From contig JABAKD010000002.1 of the NCBI GenBank assembly GCA_012845835.1, positions 6,430,103 through 6,494,102 on the forward strand: a stretch of DNA of 64,000 bases, in the 5' to 3' direction. Both the position numbers and the translations under genes were made by a program. The number at the start of each line of letters is the position of its first letter. Position 1 is the stretch's first letter. The notes below the pieces were generated by a model. That model worked only from the letters and a program-made list of their open reading frames with translations. It ran no database searches and had not been told where the DNA came from. This stretch comes from Undaria pinnatifida. Lineage: Eukaryota > Sar > Phaeophyceae > Laminariales > Alariaceae. Of the stretch, positions 1-12,869 are shown one piece after another.

Positions 1-19
1 CACAACGGAAAAATGTTAT

Positions 20-122
20 TTAAATAGAAATACACTCCTCTGCTCCAGCTGCGAGATCCAAGATTTCGTCGAAGCTCATACTCTGCGAGCTGTTTGTGAT
101 ACTCTGATCGCGCGTATTACTT
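20..122 (-). repeat. dispersed repeat family R1, copy at window edge
   Basis: On the minus strand this reads the R1 core: gatcagagtatcacaaac, then agctcgcagagtatgagctt, then cgacgaaatctt and the ctgtga-like end of the family. At least nine other copies occur in this window. The short peptide MSFDEILDLAAG read here is a by-product of the conserved DNA and recurs as MSFDEIFDLTAG at 35.6 kb. Confidence 0.7.
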
Positions 123-773
123 GGAATTTGTCCTCGGTAGTTGTGGAAATGTACTGCAGTGTATCCCTGACATGTGAGTATATTATTAGTAGTAACAACA
201 TTGATTGGCATAGCAGTAGAGGCGTCTTACGATAGAAGCAGCACGTTTTTTTGTCTCAAACGGCTTCTGAACGACGCGGCTCCACAACCCCAAATCGCCG
301 GGATTTTATTTTCGTTTTGAAGCATGTTTGTTGACAGGGAATAACCTTTATTATTCTCAAAAAACTGTTTTTTGGTGAAGTGTAGACTAGCCCTCAAAAA
401 AAAAACCACAGAAATATTTAAGTGCACAGTAGTAGTTACTGGTGGTATAGCTGTAAGGTTGTTATTGTCATACTTGGAATATAATACCCTGACCGATTCG
501 CCATCCCGAGACGTTTCGGTATTTGAATATTCCCAGATTTGTTCCACGGGATAGGCATCGGAAAGCTCTACTTCTGCCAGGCTTTAGAAGAAAATGTTGT
601 CTCTTTTTGACTTCTTATATACCGACGATGGACAAGCAAGCCGCAGACATTCGTACACGTGTGCCCTCCCCCCTTCATTTCCCTTTGCCGTGCAGATCCC
701 AAAGTCGAGCATCCCGACCAGCCTAGAACCCAAGAAAAAACAGACGCTCACCCTTCAAAAACAGCACATCGAG
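123..773. other. upstream region, no gene seen
   Basis: Between the edge repeat and the epimerase start. Small ORFs on both strands show no family signature. The last part (594-773) is open in the epimerase frame and may be 5' UTR or an N-terminal extension of exon 1. Confidence 0.5.
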
Positions 774-1118
774 ATGGCGGCAATCCTTGGGAAGGCATAT
801 ATGCTAGGCATGCTTACTCTCAAGGTCACCGCTGCGAGAAACACTCCTTCGCCGAACCACGCTATTCCTAAGCCAGAATGCGACGAGAGCATCCCGGTGA
901 AAGTTCGATACTCGGCGGGGTCCGCACGGCTGTACGTCGTGTCCGCAGACGGTAGCACCCGCGGCGGTTGTGTGAAGCTGGCACAAATATGGGAAGAGCG
1001 GGGCGGAAAGGCGCCCCTGTATGCCGTTGACCCCGAGAGCGGCGATATAAGTAATACCATGACAGGAACATGGATGCTCACCGAGGAGCTGTACGTACAA
1101 GACGGTATTACTCTGCAG
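774..1118 (+). CDS. epimerase exon 1
   Basis: 115 codons: the putative signal peptide, then the N-terminal region with VKVRYSAGSARLYVVSADG. It ends at CTGCAG before donor gtaaga (1119), phase 0. A TATA-like stretch (cttatata) lies near 613-620, about 155 bases upstream of the chosen ATG. Confidence 0.85.
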
Positions 1119-4100
1119 GTAAGATGTGTTGTGTTTTTGCCTGCTTTGTGCTCGTCCCAACTTGTGTGTAAGGTCATGATCATGTCTGTGCTTGTGCCCT
1201 GAGTAAGCCTGCGCTCAACGACTTCACATCACCACGTACATGCTAGAACGGGTGATAACCTTCCAGATAGATCTGCTCTTCTCGACAGTTCATTTATGGC
1301 GTTTGTGTCGAAATAGACGCGCCGTACGAAAAAAACATTACCGATCTTATCGTTCTTCTGCTCATGCCAATGTTTGAAAGTACTGAGTCGTGCTTGCATT
1401 TAGTACGGCTATCCCGCATATACACAAGACGTTCTCGATATTCCGTGCAATAGAAACGCCTACATAACACAAGGCCTGTAGGACTATTCGCAATTAAACT
1501 GATACGGCTGACCTTCCAGTACGTACGTATTTATTTTCTGGACCACACTACATCGATTTTTTTTCAGGTGCACGGCAACTCCGCCGGTGGCGACGCGGAC
1601 GAGCTACGCCTCCTCAGCACCAACGAAACCATCATCAATCTTCGGGCTCATGGCGGGAGCTTCGACTTTCTGAGCACCAAGGTATCCCATTCGTTTTTTT
1701 CTTCGAACTGATATTATAGTATCATCACAAATCAACCTTTTCCACAAGACGTTTGTTCAGGCCGTACAGTCCTTGATATGGTAGGTATTCTACATACAGT
1801 ATTGTATACATCCTGAACATATGCCGTGAAACAGTTAGTGTATCAGGTTCGGCACCCAGCCAAACAAGGGTTTCGACCTCTTCCTTGTGGTCGACGCGAG
1901 ACGCACACACAAGCCGTACAAGGAGCGATGCGGGATACGTTACAGATACGTTTTTTCACGACCTGTGGTTCCTGTGGTGCGAGAAGGCATTTTGGACAAA
2001 ATGTCGTGGGTTCGACCGTGACCCTGTAACCCAACCCTTATGCGACGTGTATGTAAGTTGCCAAGACAAAATCCCGCAAAACAAGTACCGGGCAATTTCG
2101 AGACAAACTGTCGACCATATCATTTTGTAAGCCGTTAGCTCGTAAATATTTGTTTTGTCCTACTCCATACTAAACATAATACCCATATTTACGTGCCGCG
2201 CATATATATGTGCTTGTTCGGCGTACAGAAGACAGCCATATGTTTAAAGTCCGAGGATTTAGTGGACAAGAAAAAAAAATCGTTAATTACTCGTCCATGA
2301 ACCTGAACGATGCTCGATATTCCGTGGCCTCGATACTTTCGTACAAAACGAAGGAGGACGAACACCCCTTCCATGCTCGTAGGCTCGAAAATACTGCGCT
2401 ACATGCAACATCATACAACCCCTCGGGGAAATTTTCAAACTGGTACACGTAGGACAGACAGCGTGAAAAGGCCGAAAGATGCGTCTACGGCAATAATATC
2501 TCAAACGCGTATATCCCAAGGATCAACTTGAATCGGAGGCGCCCACCTTCCTCGTGTCGGAAGGTTGTCCATTAGAAAAATCACTACAGGTATTACGGGG
2601 GACCATAGTAAATAGGACCAAATATATTTAGTCAAAATAATAAAATATATTGGTTTTTTCTGGGTACCGTAGGTCCTATTTACTATGGTCCCCCGTAATA
2701 GTACGGTGTTTGTGGAATCGTAAGTCTTTGGGGTTGGAAGGATATTGTAACGATATTGAAACCGACGAACGTCATAACCGAAGTCCAAACAACCCACGAC
2801 AAAAAAGCTTAGAAAATACAAAGTGGTAGGTAAAAGAATAGGCTATACTCCTAGCCCAATACTTCGTCCATTCTTCGTGGGTTCGGCTGGGTTGGGCTTG
2901 GAATTTTGCGCTCAACGGTTTCAGTACCCTATGAATCTTGTATTCCCTACGCAAACCCTACTCACCCTCGGTTAGTATCTCGCACAGCCGTGTTACTACC
3001 ATACGGTAGAGCTGGGGCAACAATGCTGATGACACAGTTTCAACAATGTAATATCTGGAGTATGTACGTGAGGGTGCCTAGACAACCTACCCGGATATAA
3101 CCTACCAAGAGTACTCTACACATGGTGGTAGTTTTCACCTCATAGAAGCGCCCCCAACACTAAGCTTGTCTTTGCATTGCGTAATATTATATGTTGGGTA
3201 GATTACCCGGGTGGTCGAGTACTCTTGGTAAAGACCCTGAAACGATGCGAGGTACGCGCGAACACGTCGCACCGTACCGAATCTTCCCTTCCAATATTTC
3301 AAGTCAACGTCGCCTTCTGAAACACCAGGCGCATCACACGCTAGTCTGAGTACACTTGGTGCATACCTCCTGGTAACATGCCAACGTGTTTTCCCACCAA
3401 GTTATTATACTGCTAAACTGCAGCGGTTTCGTTTGGGCTTGTACTACGATAGGGACAACACCTTACAGTTAATATTCCTGGCTGATGGATGCTCAATACT
3501 GAAGAACCACCCACTGTTGTTGGTGGTGTTATTTGTGCATCTCCAATATCCTTGGTTAAATCCCTAGTCCATGCCGTTTTTGGGTCTTCTGTTTCGTATT
3601 CCAAGTCGATACAGAACCTTCCCAATGAATACTATCATGAACACTAGTCGCACCCCCGCCGGGGCATGTGTGTTATCTACCGTGAGGCCAACGTTTCAAT
3701 GCCTCCCACCTGACGTCTGGTTGGAGTCCAGATCATTTTTTTTCATGAGCACGTATTACGGTAAGCTCGAGACAAGTTTGGTGAGGAGCTTCATCTATAG
3801 TCTACATACACTGACTTTGAGAAATATTATACCTGGTAGTGCATATTCATCCACTATCCCATCCGATCCCATGTTCCAGGTTTTTAGTTGTTTTTTTTTA
3901 TCCTCCGGTACATGATGAGAAGCAGAAAACCTTTCATCTCACCACATGTGCACCTGTTTTCATACATGTCGTGTGTCGATTTAACTCAATTGCATTCGCA
4001 AGCCAGCACTAGTGGGCGTGTTTTGTTCCCGTTGGTTCCCGTTGTAGCGACAGCGCGAGCTGTCCCTACCGGCGGTCACCGTTACTACTCCGGCACCATG

Positions 4101-7100
4101 GTTGAGGCAACAAACATATTCTACTCCACGTATATTGAGCAATTATTCTTTTAATATACTCCAGATTTTGCTGCAGTAGGGTAGCAGTTTAGGAGGCGAT
4201 TGGTTTCTGTACGACCCGCTTATCAACCGAGGAACAACCCTATATATATTGTAGTGTCGTTTGTGTTTCCTAATGTATCATTGTTGTACATCTAGCTTAT
4301 GTGGTTGTCGATCGATGCTGAGAGAGCAACATTTATCAAAGTGATCAAACGAGTATCCTCGGACAAAACGAGGTGCTCCTCCCACGTTGGCATGCGTCTG
4401 CGTCAGAGAGTAAGCGTTCGGTCAAAGCGTGCTACACCTGTCGTACATCTCGTCCCTGCTTTCCGCAATATTGCATAGACGCGTTGCTTTCTCAGTTTGA
4501 CACGTGTCATATTTATATTTTACCCGCTGCCGCGCGTGACTGACTGTCGATATCCATTTTATCTCCCCCTTCCCCTGTGCGTCACAATCATCTGATATTC
4601 TGATTAATCCGTCACATGGCCTCCATTGTACCAGGTGTTCTCATGGGACAAATATGCGAACGGTCCCGATAAAGACGAGTATGACGGTCGGTCGTACATC
4701 AGCGCCGTCTCCGAAGTCATCACCGACCCCAGCCAGAAGTGCAATGGCACAGCCAAGAAAGAGATGGGAGAGGCGCGGATGGACATCGAGGACAGCGAAA
4801 TGGCCTACCTTGGACATCACGGCAGCGAGAGCTACGGCCTAACGTGGAAGGTGCAGGGACAAACCGAGTCAATCAGGCAGTACACTGGCCAGCAGCACGA
4901 CAACGCGGCATGTCGTCCGCGCGGTTCCACAGAAAAACCTGACATTTTTTGGGTTTAGGCGAGCGAATTGGTGCATTGAAAAATGGTGAACCAAGAGCCG
5001 TTGAAACCGTGCGGGTAGTTCTAGGTTTTGTGCGCTTCGTTTTTTTCTCAGAAACATACTCCCCAACTATATCCATATGTTCTCCACCAATGTTTTAGTA
5101 CGATTATTACTATAATTCACGGACGGTTTGCTCTTCACATGACTATTACAAACGTATGGTCGCTGACCCCAATCACTGATGTAAAGAAAATTATGGTTTG
5201 AGAGTGGAACAATTTTCCTTTATTTGTACGGAGACGATGTCCGTACGCACATGTCGGCTGCCACGTTATTGGGGGAGATATTCTCGCGGCGTTGCGTTTT
5301 GAAGTATTGAAGTGTCAATGTTGTTGGCCTAGATTTGGATGGGGGTGTGCACTAGTACGAGTACAGATAATTGGTGCACCTGGTCGCTTAAAAGCCAAAC
5401 ACATGAATGCCTTTTGGATTCATATATGCTGAAAAGAGATCACATCGTGTACATGGTATGAGTAAAGGCAGGGCTTTTCTGCTCGGCAGCTACACCCGAT
5501 CCCCCAGTCCACATGGAGACGGAATTGCTCATAACGTGCGACCCAACGGCAACACGACTATCAGTAAAAGCAGTTGCATCTAGCATCATACTAGTATCGG
5601 CCTGCCAATAGGGATAGCAACGAAAGGATAAACGCCCCCCTTCAGAATCGAGGACGACAAACAGCGCAACAGCACTGCGCTGAGCCGTGGGAGATGTGTA
5701 ATACTGTAGAAGTGGCACGCACTACCAAGTCTCGTACACTTCTTTACAAAGATCGGGCAGAAGCGACGAGGTTCGTCGAGACATAAGAGGACGAGTACCT
5801 TAAAAATAAAACGGACGATGAGTTGTTTCGAACGAATGACCTTCGAGCTTGGAGTTTGGCACACAACCTCAGGACTTAACTGCACGCCTTACACCCCAAA
5901 TTATTATCAACTGTTTGCCTTCGGAGTACTCGTGCTTTAATATTATTGCTGTACGGACAAGGTTTGCGGTATATACCATCGTGTCCCAAGCAAGACGCTT
6001 CCGACACACACTCAGGACGGTTTGGCCATAGATACCCCCAAGCATTTCTACGTAGCTAGTGACATTCCAATTTCCACGCCGATTCCGAAGTTAATTGTCT
6101 ACAAGCTTCTATCACATTCCGCTCACATTAACACGTTTTTATGTCATCTACGAGGCTTTACTTTCCACCCCACTACCGCTATTGTTTGCTTGACATCCGT
6201 CCGTCGGTCTCACGTAAACCCATCAATCATTTGACCAGGTGCGTGGGTTCTGCGAGGACAAAAGCAACCACGACGTCTTCGAAGATGTCAACGTCTACGG
6301 CAACATCTACGATTCCGACATCCACCACAACAACTTCGGGGTCTACACGTACGGCCACCAGCAGGGAGACTGGAGGAGGAACAAGATGCACGACAACTCG
6401 GGCTATGGCTTTGACCCTCACGACGACAGCGACTTCCTCACGATCCACGATAACTTGGTCTATAACAATGGCTATCACGGTATCATCGCCTCCAAGCGCT
6501 GCAACGGCGTGTCTATCCAGGTACGATCAGCGTAGCCTGCTTCCGTATTTTTGCAGTCGCGCGTTGTAGTGGGCATCGTCTTCAAGGGTTCCTGGCCAAG
6601 TATACAGGTGGGGTGGTACCACCGTCCTCAGGGACGAGTTCGGGCGAGTCAGAAATGGGCGGTTTCAAGTATTACGTTTTATTGGCGTGTATCAAAACAA
6701 ACAAATCTAAGGCGGTGCGTATCACACAACCAAATATCGTGTAAGGAAAATGAAGATCAAACGCTTGAATAGCTCTGCATCAACATCGAGGGCACGAACG
6801 TGACCCCTCTACCTCAGAATTGCTTTCTTATTTCCCTACAAAACGGTGGACGTTGTGTACGTTGGCCCGGTGCCCGCTGTTGACAAATCAAACTCCAAGG
6901 AGATAACAAGGCAGTTAACTGCGTAGGTGAGACTGACGTTGGTTTGGTCGGTCATCGATTCGACGCGGCTTAGCCACCGTGGGACATGGTGCCTACGATT
7001 TTTCCTTGTTATATTGATAGCTAAACCATCAACAAACTCTTGTCTCAATCCGCCATACAGGGAAACGAGGTCTACGGTGGTGGGTCGACATCCGCCGGCA

Positions 7101-9213
7101 TATTCCTTCACCGGAGCAGTGACGACGCCATTGTCAAAGGTGAGCAGACACCACAACGCGCTCTATGTCCCACACTACACCATGCATTCACGCCGAGCAG
7201 AGATTTGCGTACGAGGCGTTTGCTACCGGGTTTGGGGAGGGCGAGCGGCTGCCGGTAAAATATTTTTTTTTATTGTGGATGTTGGAGTGGCAGATGAATG
7301 GGCACGGAGTCCTGTACTGCGAGGAGGCAAGTCTGTTTTCGACGTGGCCATACGCAAGAGGGTGGAAACCATTTCCCTGTAGGTCGACCATTGCTGAGAC
7401 GTACCCTTTAAGGGGGCATCTTGTCGGCGTCTAGAATTGTACGGGTGGTGTACCGGAACATCGAATGTTGATATTTGTCTAAGGGTTGGTGTCGCTGAAT
7501 GTGCATTGAACTGAATATGTGCTTTTGTTACTGTCAACGTATATGCAACAGAAGTGAATATGCTCGTCGTCGCATATTATTTGCCAGAGGGAAGAGCACC
7601 TCACATTCCCCGTAGACAGTGCCTGTTCTCTACCGATACCTAGAAGCTCCACAAATGCCAGTATCGACGCGATGTGTGAACCCCACCTTGCGACGTACCC
7701 ACAACTGTTGCAAGGATTCTCTGCTTTAATATCACCGATGTCACTCAACAAACGCCTCTCTTCACTGCGTCCAGTAACGCCGACGATAGGTTTCAGCCAG
7801 ACTGACAACTCCTGAAATGCTGAGATCCATAAATACGGTAGTATGTATGTACTATCCGGCAAGCAGGACCCTCCTTTTGTTTTTGTTACTGATCGTCCCA
7901 TATTTGACTACGTTTAGCTTCTCTTGCACGCCAGGCAACTACGTCCACGACAACGGCGACGCTGGACTAGCGATGATGGAGTCTTTCAACGCCGATGTGT
8001 CTGGTAACCTCTTTGAGAACAACAAGTACGGGGTCAGATTCTCCGTAGGGTGCGCCAGCAACATCTTTTACAACAACGTCATTACTGGATCTGCCAAGTG
8101 AGAAGCCTGCCAGATTTCTCGAAATGATTATTATCCTGTCTGCTGTATGGTCGTTTTTGCTGCACCATGTCAGGAGGCACGCTGTCGTATGAGAGATGCG
8201 TTTGTGGTCAAACATGTATTTATGACCGTGGTCGTCAACGAAGAAGGTTCCTGTCACCTCTCGATCCCGTCGCGATGCCATCGGTAATATTTATTATACA
8301 GCGGTACTTAGTCTCTGGGATTGTTTTTCGTGCATACTCTATGCTTGATGTTACGGTCGATTAGTCGTCTGTTACCGTAGGAGTGAACCCATACATCCCC
8401 AGGCTCCTCACGTACCATAGCCCAGAAATTGAATCCGGTACAACACGAAAGGGCAGCCAGATGAGCGATCCCATGGCTTCGGTGCGCAACAAACGATATT
8501 GTAGAACTCCAACGATCTTGGACAGTTTAAAAGTTGAAGAGCATCGTCGGTTATAAAGTATTTGGCGTACACGCGTTACTTATTGCCCCGCACGCATCGT
8601 TGTTGCTTGAGACGAAGAGCCCCTCAAGTGAACAGCCCCAAATAATATAGATTGCGTTCCTACCGTAGCAGGCGCCATGTTCCGCCTTTGCGTCGATCGC
8701 ACGGTTCTCGTGCAGACTCAAAGATGTCACAACGTGGGTGCAACCAACGGCCTAAAGAGGAAACCTTCTGAGCGAGCTCCTCGAACCAAAGTCCTCAAAG
8801 CATCTGCTTTCAGGGAACCTCTCGCGGGAATCCCCTGTTGAAAGAACGCCTCCTGAGAAGCCAATCCGCTTTACACCCCGACACTGCTCGATGTGAACGA
8901 TCGGCTGCACAGGTACAACACCTACTCGTATCTTGGGTCCGATGAGCCCGACGTCGTGTTGTCCGGGCGGTCTCAGGACAACATATTCCGGGACAACACC
9001 CTTATCGGAGGCAAGGAGAGCCTCAAGATCATGACAGCGGACCGAACGCAGTTTTTCGACAACACCTTCGAGGACGCTTTGACGATCCGTTTCGATAACG
9101 CTACCAAAACCACCATGTCAGGCAACACCGGTCTGTCGTACGCCAAATTGAAAGTTGCCAACGGTGCTTCGTTCGACCAGAGCTCTGACTACGGCTACGA
9201 GCCGATTGACTGA
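774..9213 (+). CDS. mannuronan C5-epimerase, seven exons, complete
   Basis: The spliced product (499 residues) should epimerise beta-D-mannuronate to alpha-L-guluronate within the alginate polymer, in the secretory path or cell wall. Exons: 774-1118, 1568-1681, 4635-4850, 6239-6520, 7061-7139, 7935-8097, 8913-9213. All six introns are GT-AG with coherent phases 0,0,0,0,1,2, and the coding sum is exactly 1500 nt ending in TGA. Residues 281-289 read YGFDPHDDS. In the bacterial homologue AlgE4 the matching Tyr, Asp and His are catalytic (here Y281, D284, H286). Asn/Asp-rich repeats such as NNKYGVRFS are typical of a right-handed parallel beta-helix. The start at 774 gives a hydrophobic N-terminus that could be a signal peptide; the frame is open upstream to an ATG at 594, so a longer start is possible. 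No carbohydrate-binding or WSC module follows. No frameshift or stop was found, so the gene looks functional. Confidence 0.93.
1568..1681 (+). CDS. epimerase exon 2
   Basis: 38 codons beginning VHGNSAGGDADELRLLS and ending in FLSTK. The acceptor is a T-rich tract followed by cag (ends 1567); the donor is gtatcc at 1682. Phase 0 on both sides. Confidence 0.9.
2591..2700. mobile_element. hairpin MITE in intron 2, TA target site
   Basis: Two perfectly complementary 29-bp arms (2591-2619 and 2672-2700, outer sequence TATTACGGGGGACC) flank a 52-bp AT-rich centre. If the outermost TA is the target duplication, the element starts TTACGGGGG and ends with its complement, like Tc1/mariner-type (Stowaway-like) MITEs. 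There is no coding capacity. The perfect arms suggest a recent insertion or a maintained hairpin. Assignment to a superfamily is inference. Confidence 0.75.
3103..3230. repeat. 14-bp inverted repeat in intron 2
   Basis: TACCAAGAGTACTC at 3103-3116 is mirrored perfectly at 3217-3230, with a 100-bp centre. The match does not extend beyond 14 bp and no target duplication is evident. It could be a worn MITE or chance. Confidence 0.4.
4635..4850 (+). CDS. epimerase exon 3
   Basis: 72 codons beginning VFSWDKYANGPDKDEYDGRS and ending SYGLTWK. Acceptor ccag ends at 4634; donor gtgcag starts at 4851. The preceding intron is 2953 bases, the longest in the gene. Confidence 0.92.
6239..6520 (+). CDS. 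epimerase exon 4 (catalytic)
   Basis: 94 codons beginning VRGFCEDKSNHDVFEDVNVY. This exon carries the catalytic YGFDPHDDS motif and the flanking beta-helix turns (MHDNSG, IHDNLVYNNGYHGIIASKRC). Acceptor ccag ends at 6238; donor gtacga starts at 6521. Confidence 0.95.
7061..7139 (+). CDS. epimerase exon 5
   Basis: 26 codons plus one base: GNEVYGGGSTSAGIFLHRSS and onward. Acceptor acag ends at 7060; donor gtgagc starts at 7140. It leaves phase 1, completed by the first two bases of exon 6. Confidence 0.92.
7935..8097 (+). CDS. epimerase exon 6
   Basis: Encodes NYVHDNGDAGLAMMESFNAD through YNNVITGSAK. Read unspliced it meets TGA straight away, but donor gtgaga at 8098 splits the last Lys codon (AA|G). 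Exon 7 begins with G and restores it, which confirms the boundary. Confidence 0.92.
8913..9213 (+). CDS. epimerase exon 7, with stop
   Basis: Encodes YNTYSYLGSDEPDVV through SDYGYEPID, then TGA at 9211-9213. Acceptor gcacag ends at 8912. The C-terminus is short and acidic with no added domain. Confidence 0.93.
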
Positions 9214-10818
9214 CCTTTTCAATCCTACCACACCCGTCTAGCACATTGTCCTGCACCGCTGTTTGTCTCATATCGACGAGTCCTATCAGCCTTGAGCGTT
9301 CATCGCTAGAGTATACCCTGTACCTTCAACGGGTTGGGCTGTATGTTTAGTCTAGACGAGATCGATTGGTCAGCGGGATATCATACCCTGTACCTGGTGT
9401 ACGTTTATTTCCACGTGTTGACGTGCTCGACTGCGTATATTTCCCGCTCGAGAGTGTCTGGACTTCCTGTACGGCAAGTAGTGCGGGGTCGGGGAACGTC
9501 ATTCCTAGTATTCCTCATCAAGCTATTAATCGTTGCTGTGAAGTTCGTCTGTAGACGGGTGGGTATGGTGCGGATCTCATGGCCAAGTGCTTGTTAAGGA
9601 TGCTTACTAAATACTCTCCTTATATGTTGCCCATCGTCCGGGATATTGGACACTCAACTCACGGCGCGTCGTTGTAGCGTATTTTACACCCACGAAAGGG
9701 CGCAAATATTCCAGTATATCTCAGGCGCACGCTGAACCGTATCGACACACGTAAGTATTTTTTTTCGTCGGGGGAGGTGTTGCGTCTGAGTGTTGCACGA
9801 GCGTGGTTGATAGTATGTGAGGCTTGATTTTTAAGGCAGGGTCCTAAAAGTGTCGGCGAAACACGATGAGTGACGCGTGTACGATGAGTGAAGTTACGGT
9901 TGTTTGTTTCGTAGATGTCGTCTATGATCGTGTGAAACGCTAGTTTGTACTGGTACGTTGACACGGGATAAATACCGCCCGGGAGGGTGGGCTGTCGTTG
10001 TTCTGCTCTTGCACACGTACGTAGCTGGAAAGTACGCGCATACTATAGTCTTGGTTTTCTCATTAGTGAGCATCATTTTATGTCTTGCTTGATCGACGCG
10101 TGTGTGATAAGTGCAGAGAGCAAATGCTACCGAGGTTAACACAACTCGGGGGGGTTATCCATGACTGTAGAAGCGGTGCGTTCTGCACACTTTGACGAAG
10201 TTTTATTAGTGTAGGGTAGGTACAAAAAACACAGTACAAGCATTGGTGCTGGGGATTATGCCACTAATTAACAGTATAGTAGTTTAAACATTTCAATTGC
10301 AAATCGTAAATGGTTTATCGTATGGTACTGTAAGCATATTCGATTGTTGTTCATGTACTTTCACCGGGTTATAACGTACAGAAGTGTAACGATATTCGAC
10401 TGTTGTTGACGTATGTTGAGTAGGTGGACAAGTTGATATTATGGACTTGCCGGCACCGGTATCCAAGGCTGTGGTACTAGTTCCACAGACCAGGGTGCCC
10501 AAAGGTCTTTCGCTGATATCACTTGGTAACCTGACAGAGACGATGACGATGGGCCGTCACGTGATATGCGCTCCGGCGTTGTGAAGTCCTTACACCGATC
10601 CCGAACATTTTGGTTGCGCCAGGGCTTGAGTTGGGTCTACGCCCGCTCCTCATTTCAACCGTGCTAGTGCTTCTTAGTCGAATCAGACGCGGACGGTCAA
10701 TAGCCCTATTCCGGGAGAATGTTCCCCAACCTCGGTAGGTAGGCTCCGACGTCTCCCTCAAAACGGCGGTTGGTGGATTTTGGGTGATGTGCTGTGCACT
10801 ATAAATACTGCACACGTG
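9214..10818. other. intergenic, nothing recognised
   Basis: Downstream flank of the epimerase gene. Only short, unconvincing ORFs are seen. No RNA gene, no terminal repeat and no clear polyadenylation signal could be assigned. Confidence 0.5.
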
Positions 10819-11706
10819 TAAGTTTGTAAGCCTCTGCAAGCGATGTGGTCCTGTAGCCTGTACAGTAGTAAACAGGCGTGAGATAAAAAATGAAAGGGAA
10901 GTAAACTGTTAGACAGCGTCGGCACAAAGTGTGCGTCTTAGCCATTGATACCATCAACAGTGCGTGCGCTAGGTTTGGTGCAAATAGCCGCGTTGGCCTC
11001 CAGGTACGCTTAGTAATTTTGATCTAGTTTCCATTTTGACAGAGGTGTACATTTACGCTTTATAGCATGTTTACCGTCGTTCGACCCGACGCCAGTTCGG
11101 CGTGTACCGGCGCCATATGCACTTGTAAACCTCTGCAAGCAGTGTGATCGTGTATCCTGTATCGTAGTAGTAAGGCGTAAGATACAACATGGAAGGGGAC
11201 TAAACTGTTAGGCAACGTCGGCACGAAGTGTGCCCCTTAGCCATCGGCGCTATAAATAGCGCGGACGCTAAGTGTAGCGCAAAAAGCGGCGTTGACTTTC
11301 TGTTCTGTCAAGTAATTTTGATCCAGGTGCAACTGTGACGATTCGTACTTGTACGTTTTACAATATGTTTACCGTCGTTTGATCCGTGGCCTGTGCGACG
11401 TGTTCCGGCGCCATATGCACTGGTACGCCTCTGCGAGCAGTGTGATCCTGTAGCCTGTACGGTAGTAATCAGACGTAAGATACAAAAATGGAAGGGGAGT
11501 AAACTGTTAGGTCTATACATCGTCGGCACGGAGTGTGCGCTTTAAACATTGACATGCGTACGCCAAGTTTGACGCAAATTGCCGCATTGACTTTCTGCTC
11601 TGTCTAGTTTTTGATGTAGGTACAATTGTGACGAGTTGTACTTGAACGTTTTACAATATTCTTACCGTTGTTTGACCAGTCGCTTGTGCGACGTGTACCG
11701 GCGCCA
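10819..11706. repeat. satellite, three units of about 298 bp
   Basis: The marker cctctgcaag occurs at 10831 and 11130, and as cctctgcgag at 11428, giving periods of 299 and 298. Each unit also repeats a block with gtaagatacaa-like sequence, 'aactgttag', 'cgtcggcac' and a 'tataaatagcg'-like TATA stretch. The array ends inside a fourth unit near 'accggcgcca' (about 11706). Units differ by scattered substitutions. Confidence 0.8.
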
Positions 11707-12869
11707 GCACACGCCAACAGACGGACGCGATGGGTGGCCAGTGCCCAGGGGAACCTCGTTTCTAGTTCTGTCCTTCGGAGCTTCGGGCGGAAATATAATA
11801 TAATGAATTTTCGAAGTTGTTTAGGATTGTACCCTATTGTGAACACAGAGTCAGCTCGATGTCGGTAGTTCCAAAATGCAACAGTACCGCGCATCTGCGA
11901 TGACGAGTAGCAAAGGTCGCATCTCTCCCATGCTGATAACGCCCTGAGAGTCTATGTACGTAGCATGGTAAATCGTATGCTACGGTATCAGTGTACATCC
12001 ATTTACGTGTTATGTATTTCGGACAGCTTAAAACGTCATTTATCGCCTCGCTTACCAATTTGGAATATCCGGCAGTTTTCCGACCGCGTACGGAGGTTTC
12101 TGGCCTTCTGTGCTCCGCGGTATAGCATCATAGCCATACATGGTATATGCTATCAGTGGGGAAAAAAAGCTACACTTCGGGAGTATTCATGCAACTTTTG
12201 GTTCACTTCCGACAACTTTTACGTCAGGGAAATCAAGCGTTAGAGAACTCTCGATCACGCGTTTTCGGGTATGGGTTGTTCGCCCTCTGTCGCAAAAGGG
12301 AGAACACAGTGAACTATCCATGGGTAGTTTTGAACCGTTATACCAAGCGCACATTGACGCCGGCAGACGTTGGTAATGCTTGTGTATCCCTGCGTACTCC
12401 TTGCCGTTTGGCCTTTTCGCGTTGATGTGTGACGGAAATTCGAACGCCGGCCGATGAACACGTGTGGCTCAAGATATACGGGTACACCATACCTTTTCGA
12501 GAAACGAAACGGCAAGACAGGAAGGCTACCGGGACAACCGCCTCACAGGTTAAGCCCGTTTTGAGATAGATTGGCGTACGTGCACCAATACGGATATCTA
12601 CGTGATGGCGAACCCTGATGATACCCCCGCATTTTGCAACGGCAGCAGTGGTAGCTACCCTCTTATGAGAAGTATATATTGATTCTACAGTGCCGTTGTG
12701 TTAACGTACATGGGGAAGACGATCGCAGCATCAGCAACAAGAGCAGGAATCACAGCTTCAGTAATTGCAGTAGTACAAAGTTCTACTAGGCACGTGGCCG
12801 TTTCAAAACGCTCATCGGCCTTAACCCACGACGTGATTGGGGCAAAAGCAGGCCGATAGCTGCCGCCGC
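11707..12869. other. intergenic, nothing recognised
   Basis: Several overlapping ORFs of 60-100 codons occur on both strands, with no motif and no compositional bias that would favour one of them. Confidence 0.4.
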
